Source of the DNA: Elysia chlorotica
Lineage: Eukaryota > Mollusca > Gastropoda > Plakobranchidae
Direction: 5' to 3'
Length of the DNA: 64,000 bases
Assembly: GCA_003991915.1 (NCBI GenBank)
Contig: RQTK01000521.1
Coordinates: 170,871 to 234,870 of the forward strand
The position numbers and the translations under genes are program-made. Shown here one piece after another: positions 54,560 to 64,000 of this stretch. Numbering within the stretch: position 1 is the stretch's first letter; each line of letters starts with the position of its first letter. Below the pieces are notes generated by a model. It was not told the DNA's origin. It worked only from the letters and a program-made list of their open reading frames with translations, and ran no database searches.

Positions 54560-55542
54560 ACAACTACTGGTGCTTTCAGGCTGCCGTTTCTATTACACTA
54601 CAACGTTACTTAGCTCTTCTCGAACTTAAAGCCCCGTGACATTTTCAGGTCCCAGCTTGGTTCACCAAGGTGCAATAAGAACAGCATGACTGGCATGGCC
54701 GCTTTGGCGGTGGGTCGGTTCACTCGGTTGTGACATGCAGCTTAATTGCATCATTAAGGCGAGAAGCATGAAAGAAAGCGGGCCTATCCCGATGGACATG
54801 ACACAAAACGCTCATCTAAAGAGCCTATAAAACCACGGGGTGCCCAGCTTCAAAGTGCGTAGCACAGACAAGACAAGAAAACAGTTTTGAACTTAATGCC
54901 TCCCATCTATAATTGTTTGGCAAGCCTCGAACATTTCCAGACACCATATTTTGGGGTAAGCCAGTTGTTAGTGCATCCCCAATAAGTTTATGTACTAGTT
55001 TTAGAGTGAGGTTCAACTCACAAGTTTTAATTAGAAACCGACATTTTTGGATCTTACTGGGTTTTGAATCTGCCCTTATGCATGTGATGTGTTGTATGGA
55101 CAGTCGTCTGCGCTTAATCTATTTTGTGTCACCATAACTTGTAGAACCCCATTCCTATCTAAAATGAATAAAATTAAGATAGTGATCGCATGTAAAACAA
55201 TAAATACTACAATTATTAGGGAGTCCAATTTTTTATGGCAACTTTAAAAGAGACCCTATGAACTAGTTTGTATTCATCACAACTTTGAAGCGTGATTATA
55301 TAGACGAAGTTATTTTCAATCCATTGGGTACGCATGTATAATTTTGCTATTCTCTCTTGTCAATTAAATGTCCTGAAACTTTTGACATGATTGTGATAAC
55401 TTTAAAGTAGAATACGGCAGAATCAAATAGCTTTTCTCAACCCAAACCTCAGTGATGGTTATTGCCATTGTCATTGATTATTAATAATGTTATATTAATT
55501 TTGCTAACAGTATCGTATTATCATTATCATGTTTTTATATTA

Positions 55543-55544
<2 letters not shown>

Positions 55545-55597
<53 letters not shown>

Positions 55598-55712
55598 CAT
55601 TATTGGTATTAATTATTATTATCATTATTAACCTGTTGTCATTAGTANTANTAGTAGTAGTAGTAGTAGTAGTAGTAGTATTATTATTATTATTATTATT
55701 GTTATTGTTATT
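55545..55712. repeat. (TTA)n to (TAG)n compound microsatellite with two N
   Basis: Mostly TTA units, then TAG units from about 55645, then TTA again. Unknown bases at 55648 and 55651 suggest mixed reads. Confidence 0.95.
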
Positions 55713-55821
55713 ATTATTTTAAAAAATCAGAACCGTGGTTACTTTTGTTAAACTATCCATTATACTCTTTGATTTACAAGGTATTGCTTCTTAGTTGTAT
55801 GAAGAAATGCCAAGAAATGCT

Positions 55822-55890
55822 ACATGCCAAGACTCGAACTCTGAGTCACGTCTCATATCCCAGCACTGTGTGAACCAGGCAACCTTGACA
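55822..55890 (-). mobile_element. tRNA-like SINE head
   Basis: The minus strand has a clear box B, GAGTTCGAGTCTTGG. Upstream is a box A-like stretch, GCCTGGTTCACACAGTGCTGG. No body like the main SINE follows. Confidence 0.45.
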
Positions 55891-56454
55891 GTCGGAGGTC
55901 AACCCGACTATGATTATGTTTATAACTAATGTCACACGTGTAAAGGTGTTCCCCACCCCCTCTCTTTTCTTCACGAAAAAAAAGAATGAGAAATAAAACA
56001 AGAAGAGGAAAGCTAGAATCGGTGACAAGGCCACTCTGCCAAGACTACAGTAAAGGAAAAACCGGCGCTCGCATTGACTTGGATTAGGCTAGAGCGGATT
56101 AAGTCGGATTAGCGTCTTGTGTGAGAGGATAATTACAAATCGGGCTGGATTTCCTAATAACATATTCATGTTTGTGTTCAGTCGATAAATGGTTACACTA
56201 AGCATAGTTTGATGAAATAGAAATGCATATGCTTTCGTAGGATTTGTTTCATACAATGTACATTTCTAAGCATGTTCAGCAAGAAACGAAATGTAAACGG
56301 GAAATGTGTAGTAAACGGATGGGGAAATAAAGGAATGAAAAAGAAATGTGTCTCAGAAAAAGGAGACACACAGTGGGAGATATATTAATATCAGACAGGA
56401 TATAAAAAAGAGAGGAGAAAAGAAGGATTCCTAAGAGAAGAGGCAAGGAGGAGT

Positions 56455-56545
56455 GAGTGAGTGAGTTTGTTTTACGGCACGTCAGCACGATAACGGCTAT
56501 GTTGTGCCCATGATGTCCAAAGACAGTTAATGCTTTACACTAGTA
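56455..56545. repeat. Possible end of another SINE-like repeat
   Basis: (GAGT)n then GTTTTACGGCACGTCAGCAC and an ATAACGGCTATG block. This layout resembles the tail end of mollusc SINEs. It is a guess from style, without a second copy in the window. Confidence 0.25.
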
Positions 56546-56612
56546 GCAACGAGGCAAGGAGGAGGAGGATTATCAAGGGGGAAAGAAATAACACTGTGCA
56601 ATCGTATTACTT

Positions 56613-56710
56613 AAATTCGTGCACAGATTTGTGATTACGAAAAAGTATCAGGAATTAACGCACAGAGCAGGCTGGCGTGAATCACAAAGGTAAAAATGTC
56701 ATGTACGAAG
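56613..56710. repeat. Dispersed repeat, copy 2
   Basis: Matches 49540-49640 in the same orientation, with an extra 20 bp or so in the middle. Confidence 0.65.
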
Positions 56711-59236
56711 TTTCTGATGGTTTTTCCCTTCTTCGTCACTGCTAAATATAATTATTCCATTTAAAGAATGTAAAAACATTGATAGCTGCATTAGATCTAT
56801 AGAAAATGCAGCTGCGCAAAGGCTAACATTTCATACGATCTGGTGTGTAAACTTAGGGTATACGGCGCAGAGAAAACCGAGAGCTGATAAAATCATATCT
56901 ACAGAGATTAATGTTGTCATGAAAATTCTTAATACTTGAACAAATTTTGGTAAACAGTGTATAATTTATTATGCAGATCAAGGTAGAAAAATATGCCCAT
57001 ATTTGTAAAGAACGCAAACTCAGCGCCTTCAAGCCCAGATCCCACGGCGGTGAATTGGAACAGATTGAAAAGTGGCAAATGCTAATATTAGTGAACAAGA
57101 AAGGGTTTTAAAAAATCTACGGCATTAAACAAGCACTTGACCTCGGCGATTCAAAAGAAAAAAATGTATGCTTTTGGCGCTTTAATATAATTATATGGAA
57201 TAGTTAAAAATTCTAAACAGAAGGAAAGAATGGGTCGTTATTTTATCATTATTGGTTTGAACATTCATTTACCAATAATTAGGTGTACCAGTCATAAACC
57301 AACGATTCTTTTCATTCCACTTGGTAACGTTTTTATTTCCAGTAACTGTCTACTAAAAGCACAATACTGTAATTTTAATAATGTTGGTACCAATGAGTGC
57401 CATTATCTAAAGTGTACGATCATTAGGCGGTTGAGATATTCTGATACATAGAAATGTATCAGTGTTCCTTTATAAGAGCGATTAAAAACAAATGTCTAGA
57501 TGTTGTAAACTTATGGTTCACTTCATTCATTGCGTGTAAAACAAAAGACAACCTTTTTTTAAATAATGGCATTTTTTTCAATGGAACACAAACTTGAAAT
57601 GTATGCTATTTACGAGAGAAAGAATCGTATCGCAAAGTCTTTAAAAATGAGTACAATAAACGATCGAAGAGAAAATAAATGTAACTTCAATGGGCAGCCC
57701 TTACACCGCAATCTAACGCTTTCGCAAGAGTTTCTTAAATATTGTTGTGCTTTTGTCAACTACATATCTGATTGTCATGTGAAAAGCCTTTTCCAATGAT
57801 CCTGGACTTCAATTCTTTTCGTCTTGTATATTGCAGTTTTGAATAAAAGTCAAAAGAGCAGCCTTTAAGTGAAAAAAGGAATGCCATTTTTATATACTTA
57901 ATACTTAAGAACATGGACTATCCCTATGTGATACTTTACACTGCTCTTGTTTTTCTATTGCGTACCAATTTTATACTTCAGTTAAATCATTTCTTCTAAG
58001 CCAGGGAGCATTATCTTTTTCTCTTGAATGTTTCTGTTGTCTATTGGAGTTTTCTAATCCTCATTTCCACAACTGTCTTGACAACACCTTTGGTGAGAAA
58101 ACACAGTTTTAAGGTGTGCTAACATTTGACGCTAGAAAAGTCGACGTTGATTGTCTAACGTGATGTTCGTGCTCTGCACAAAAAATGGATTTTAAAAATA
58201 GTCTCTTATTTGTACAAATGTGAAGCACTTCCGCTTAGTGACATCAGCAGGATCCCCAACCCAACTAGCCATCGAAGTGTCCACATTGGGGCAGATAAGT
58301 TTAAGAAAGTGCTACGAATGCGCATTTTGGCATAAGGCTGGCATCTCGATTGAAGGCCAGTATCATTACAAATGGCTAATTAGTGAAGTCAAGTCAATTA
58401 TTGAATCAGAATCGATCTATAAGGAGCCTTTATTAGTAGTATTTTGATGTATATAGTGTAATATAAACTATATTTCCCATAGTATACATATTTTCGTGCT
58501 TGAAGCTTTCAAAGCATCAGGTTGAGGAAATATGGAGACTTTCATTGAAACATATCGACTTTTCTCAACCACATTAACTTTAGAGGGTGAAGAGCAAAGA
58601 GAAAGATAAAAAAAACCAGAGAGCTTGTGAAAGGAAGATAGAAAAGTTCAAATAGAGAGACGCTGAGGAATAAAGGTTTCAGATTAGAAAACAGGGAAAC
58701 ATGGTTAACTCGTAAAACGGAAAAGACACTTTATAAAGAAAGAAAACAGAAAGAGATAAGAAATCTTAGAGACAGAAAGGGGGACCCGGGAAGGCAAACA
58801 GACAGGCACAGTGAAACAGAGAGACATAGAGGGCGCAGAGCGACATGCTCTTTTTAACCAGTCAGAGCTGTGCCCTAACAAATAGCATGGCAGTTTGCAT
58901 AGGAAAGAGAGCTAATATCGCTGAAAAGCCCACAGCCCGTCTCAAAAGCCCTAGGGAGATTATGGCAGTCTACATCAAAAGGTCACTGATAGCCCTGAAG
59001 AACCGCCTTAAACCAGCAAATTCCTATATGGCTCAGGAGTAAATATTTCCATATCATATAGAAATATCCGTTTGCATCAGTTGTAAATGTTTGCATCTCA
59101 TCAAACAAATTAAAGTCCCCTTAGTTACCGCAAAGTTTGCTCTAGTGACTGCTATTGATATACATTAGTGAACTGCAAATAGAGGGCTCGGCTTGGTCTC
59201 TTCGTTTCTTTACTTCTACTGTCAGCATTTAGGCCA
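56711..59236. other. Intergenic, nothing recognised
   Basis: Short open frames at 57566-57799, 58220-58447 and 58845-59042 have no recognised domain or partner exons. A GA-rich patch covers about 58580-58840. I do not call a gene. Confidence 0.45.
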
Positions 59237-59398
59237 AACCATGGACGAGTCTCAAGACTAATATCAGACAAAATTAGGTACTTCCACGCAGATGCAGCGG
59301 GTTTACCAAGTCCTCTGGTACAATTAATCACATCGTACCGTCACCGACCCAACCAGTAACTGCACTAAGTGAAAGGCGGTCTGCTAAGGGTTCGAATC
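59237..59398 (-). mobile_element. Old, degraded SINE copy
   Basis: Matches the family over the GGACGAG...CTCAAGACT, CACCGACCCAACCAGTA and GGTTCGAAT-like parts, with many substitutions and a rearranged head. Confidence 0.65.
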
Positions 59399-60540
59399 GG
59401 AATATATCTTCCCAATAAGAAGTCTTGCCCTCTGCTAAGTCAATCCATCCCCTGAATAAACAGATGACGTTTAACAGTTTGATTCTTGATATTCGACCAG
59501 GATGGTACCCTAAGAAAGAATTTAGTTGAACCAAAGGGAAAAGATAATAAGAAGAAAAAACAGGCAATGCAGAGTAAGAAGACGAAATAGGTAGATATAA
59601 GAAGAGAAGGTGGGAATGAAAAAGAAGATACTGGTGTCGATGATATTAGAAAAAAAAAAAGCATTGCATTACAGGAAGAGAGGTAAAATTAAGAAGTTGA
59701 AAAGAAAAAAATGAGTTTGAGAAAAAGAAAAGATAGGTGGTGAAGAATCCTAATCTTTTCCTAATACATGTATGTATAAAATCAAGATGTTAAATTGTTA
59801 GCATCAAACAATAACAAAAATAATCTAAAAGACATTCAGTTTCTATATGAGAGAACGATGCATTACTTTTTAAAAAACAGGTACACTTTGCAATAAAATT
59901 TGAATGAAATACTTTTGGGACATAAGCCCTAAATGAGACAATTACAACATTTGATTGAGAAATAAAACGAAAAGAAAAGAAAAAGAAACAAAGCAGGATT
60001 ATCGACTAGAGTAATAATTTAACTTCCAACATGTAATGGAATGTCTCCAGAAGCGAACGTGTAGCAAGGGAACATAGATCCCTGACTTAAAGGTGCCAAA
60101 ATCAATCGAACAGTTAGAAAACATTGATACGTGTATAATGTCTACATTTAAATAATTGTTTGTTCTTCTCTAGTACTTAATATGAAAGAGTTGTTTTCAC
60201 TACCTACGACAGCTCAAACTTAAAAGAAGTAACTGGATCACACACTAGGTCCTACTTCCAATGCTATGAATGCTGGATTCAAAAGGTACAAAGCAAAGAA
60301 CGGTTCGGTGGGGCTTGAAAGAGTAGGTAAAACCGTGAGAAAGGTAATGGTAAATATCACTTTCTATAGAAGTTCTCATTTTATATTCAAGGACATTCAC
60401 CTCTCTGTGGTTGCATACATTGGTTTCAATGAGACATTAATGTAATACATGTACGATGTCAGTCTGTTCCTCCTCAAAAGAAAGCGTCGTTTTTTGGAAG
60501 CTAGGAGTTGGTGGTGCTGGGAAGAAGGGAAAGAAGCAGA

Positions 60541-60548
60541 TCGAGAGA

Positions 60549-60590
<42 letters not shown>

Positions 60591-60627
60591 GAGAGGAGAG
60601 GGAGGGAGAGAGAGAGAGAGGGGGGTG
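60541..60627. repeat. (GA)n microsatellite
   Basis: GA and GGA runs directly upstream of SINE copy H. Confidence 0.95.
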
Positions 60628-60667
60628 GGAGAGGAAACAACAGAAACACATACACACACATTCACAG

Positions 60668-60918
60668 TTGTAGTTGGGTTGTCTTAACGTCCATCATCAG
60701 CACCATATAGACTATATTGTGGAAGCTCCCTAAGACTGGCGTCTGACAATTTATGTGCTAACATAAACATGACAGGTCGTGTATACCATGACTCCTGTCT
60801 CAGCCGGTCACATTAAACTGACACCGACCCAACTAGTAGGGAGCGAAATCACCAGGGCTCAAACGACGGACCTTTGCGTCGGGAGCCGTTGTTCTACTCC
60901 CTGAGACTACCGCCGTCT
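60668..60918 (-). mobile_element. tRNA-derived SINE, near full length (copy H)
   Basis: Head, body and tail are all present but diverged (box B changed to CGTTTGAGCCC). Poly-C again abuts the 5' end at 60918-60933. Confidence 0.85.
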
Positions 60919-61129
60919 CCCCCGCCCCCCCACCACACACACACCCTTTTCACAGATTGGTATATAAAAACGAATAGTGCTTAACAAGGCAGGCAAGATG
61001 CTTTTGAATCGGAAAATGCAGATCTACAGGTAGGTAGTGGGGAAAAATATGGAGACCGGAAAGCAAACGGAAGGAAAATAATAAGGATTTTGTGAAGCCG
61101 CCATGGCAAAGAGTTCAGTAAAGAAGGAG

Positions 61130-61166
61130 AGAAAGAGATGGAGAAAGAGATAGAGAGAGAGAGAGA

Positions 61167-61206
<40 letters not shown>

Positions 61207-61759
61207 GAGAGACAGAGAGAGAGAGAGAAAGAAAGATGCCAGAGATAAAGAAAAAGATAAAGAGTAAGTAATCTTTAAAAAAAAATTATAAAAAAGCCAA
61301 ATATGACAGGAGCATGACATCAAATGTTAAGAATTCTACATGAGCTTTTTTTATCTCCCATTAACATTTCTCCCAATATTCCCTCCACGTCCTCCAAGAA
61401 AGAAAAAATGAAAGTTTTCTTCTTGGTGTCTGTTCTTAGACCGAGCCTGTGTAGTAGCGTGAAGGGTGGGGTTCAGCCTTCAGCTCGGGAGAAAGAAGAT
61501 TGTGTTGTAAAAAAAAAAAACTTTAAAAAGTGGAAAAATAAAGAAGTCATTGTGACCTTTGTTGAGAGCTGAGCTAACAGTGACTAGCGTGCTAGAAAGG
61601 ATTTGGGGGGAGAATGGTGGAAAGAGGTGAGACCGTGAGGGGTTATTTAAGCAGAAAACAAGGCAATAAGACAATGGGCGGAGTAAAAAGAAAATGTAAT
61701 ACAGAAAGGGTGATGAGGGAAAGATTGGGGGGAAGGGGGTCGGAAACAAAGAGAGAGAC

Positions 61760-61801
<42 letters not shown>

Positions 61802-61965
61802 ATAGAAACAGAGAGTTAGAGACAGAGAGTGAGAGGCAGAGTATGAGAGACAAAGACAGAGAGAGAAACATAGACTGACAGAAACAGAGATTTAGAAAAA
61901 GAGAGTTAGAGACAGAGAGTGAGAGGCAGAGAGGGAGAGGCAGAGTGGGAGAACTGAGAGACAAG
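61130..61965. repeat. GA-rich microsatellite patches
   Basis: (GA)n at 61150-61235 and 61760-61800, and a GAGA/CAGA/GTTAGA mix to about 61965. Frames inside are artefacts. Between the patches (61260-61750) I see no gene. Confidence 0.9.
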
Positions 61966-62139
61966 AAAGTCAGAAATAAAGAATGAAGTAAAGAAAGCGT
62001 AGACCCTGTGAGGACAGGGTGTTCAATAATTGAAAGATTAGAGAAGTAATTAAATAGTTCTATTGGTTTTGGTTTTTACTAATAATTGGGTCTTTAATTA
62101 CTATGTCGCCATTTTAACAGAATGATCTGAATTTTTTTT

Positions 62140-62185
62140 AACGCATCACATAGTCTGACACTGACTCAAACGGTAGGGAATTTTC
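62140..62185 (-). mobile_element. Short SINE remnant
   Basis: CACATAGTCTGACACTGACT and AAACGGTAGGGAA resemble the family's body block. The sequence to the right is not alignable by eye. Confidence 0.4.
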
Positions 62186-62189
62186 TTCT

Positions 62190-63010
62190 CAACAAAAAAG
62201 TTGATTTGGGGGTTTAATCATCATGCAAGTTAATACTAAGCGCACTGCCTTCGAATTTATATGATTAAAGTCTCAAACTGATGTAACACACACAAAAACT
62301 TCTATCGTGTAGACCCATTCTAATTTAAAATTCTAAACGTCGACTTTGTATAAACTATTAATAAAAGGCGCCGATTTGTAGTAAACGGTGGTAGTTAGTA
62401 TAGGGGCAGTATCTCGGTAATCGCCCCTTGGGCTTAACCCTTTATTCCCCATTTATCTTTACGGATGTGTGATACACAAGTGTTTAAAGTGGTTTTTAAT
62501 GGGGCAGCTGAGTTCGGTCTGAGAAATATCTCTGGGGTAGTGCTCTTTTTGAATTTGCGTTACTTCTAAACGACGAAAGAACGAGATACCCCCGGTAGCC
62601 TTGAATTTATTACATGTATCAGCCTGTAGCAGACAAACTTGATCCAAATCCAAAAATAACCTGTCTACCTGAGGAACTCCCACGCCCTGTTAGTGCTGGT
62701 TCCCACCTGATGCTCTGAGTAGTATCAGTTCCCAAAAACTTCCCAGGAGTTCACAATAATTTTATCTTGGCCTAGATTTTTCGTTCACTGGACAGGTGGA
62801 TGTCGCAGGGCTTAAGGGACGCCAAACAATAATAGTTTGAGTGGCTATGGCCCGCCCGGGGGCATCACACAACGTAACCATGCTTTGGTTCAAGAATGTC
62901 ACCATCCCAGTCATAATGCTTGGGATTTACAGATAACGTTGGGCCTTGCGGTCCTAGCACCCATAGTAAAGGTTTGCTTTCAATAAGCTAAATACGTGTA
63001 CTTTTAAACT
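62190..63010. other. Intergenic, nothing recognised
   Basis: More GC-rich than its surroundings in parts (62400-62960), which hints at a different repeat. No coding exon or element end was found. Confidence 0.35.
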
Positions 63011-63051
63011 GCTTGTCTCCCTCTCTCACACACATCTATACGCGTACTCCC

Positions 63052-63525
<474 letters not shown>

Positions 63526-63526
<1 letters not shown>

Positions 63527-64000
63527 ACTCTAAACACCACTACAGCGAAAATTAAAACCCCATGACAGTCACCTGGAAATGGGCCGACAAATGGTAAAGT
63601 CACTGCTGTGTATGTAACGAAGCGTTTATAATAATGACCTTTAACAGCAGCACCACCAATCTAGGTACAAGTTGTAATGTCGGTATCCGCAACCAAGACC
63701 AATACTATGTTTCATATACTAAAGAAACGCAGTAACAACTTGGTAATTTCCATACATGGTTTATGCAGGATAAGTTCGGTGGTGCGCATGTTTTTTTAAG
63801 GAACTGCAATAAAAATGTCAGCAAAGCTAGAGCTGCCACATTTTTATTATGACATTAACAATGGTAACATGCTGGACTACGATTATAACGATGTTATCAA
63901 CTATGATAATCTCACTTCATCTTAGAAACCAAGAAAAGCAGTAACACAAATGTTTGCCTGCAAATAAAACAGTGGCTTAAATACGTTCGGCCTATCCCTA
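63526..64000. other. Intergenic, nothing recognised
   Basis: Ordinary AT-rich sequence to the window end. No gene supported. Confidence 0.45.

Noticed and set aside
57230..59042. Four ORFs of 65-77 aa on plus
   Set aside because: No family, no signal of splicing partners, and lengths expected by chance.

Overview
This window is animal nuclear DNA, most likely from a gastropod mollusc. It is AT-rich and has long introns with GT-AG (once GC-AG) borders. It carries dense microsatellites, many copies of one tRNA-derived SINE and decayed non-LTR retrotransposons. The species call is an inference from style and repeats; the sequence does not name one. All gene models below were built by hand from reading frame, splice-site phase and recognised protein families. 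Every exon junction given was checked for phase.

Layout. (1) 1185-4641, minus strand: a complete 4-exon class A GPCR of 470 aa. (2) 4.7-8.7 kb: intergenic, with SINEs and a 0.7 kb GA/CAGA microsatellite field. (3) 8767-14760, minus strand: DECR1, mitochondrial 2,4-dienoyl-CoA reductase, 7 exons, about 333 aa. (4) 15232-21897, plus strand: BOLA3, the mitochondrial Fe-S cluster transfer factor, 4 exons, 127 aa. DECR1 and BOLA3 are head to head with only about 470 bp between start codons, so they may share a promoter. BOLA3 introns hold a deleted pogo/Tigger-like transposon nested in an old LINE, and a second LINE relic. (5) 22-25.4 kb: intergenic, with a head-to-head SINE pair around an assembly gap (24761-24899). 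(6) 25583-30003, plus strand: an unrecognised 8-exon gene for a roughly 209-aa secreted helical protein. Its third exon lies on the opposite strand, inside a segment bounded by inverted (TAC)n/(GTA)n arrays. (7) 30-34.2 kb: intergenic or 3'-UTR, with a 5'-truncated LINE flanked by a perfect 87-bp direct repeat. (8) 34201-51561, minus strand: a 17-exon formin of about 2646 aa with an N-terminal DEP-like domain, a coiled coil, a very short FH1, an FH2 and a 1492-residue disordered tail encoded by one exon. (9) 51.6-64 kb: intergenic, microsatellites and repeat relics, no gene I can support.

The genes are unrelated in pathway except DECR1 and BOLA3, which both act in the mitochondrial matrix. 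The most notable observations are the phase-perfect inverted exon, the unusual formin (architecture plus apparent loss of two conserved actin-contact residues in FH2), the GPCR with an extracellular loop 3 of about 80 residues, and the repeat traffic that shapes introns here.
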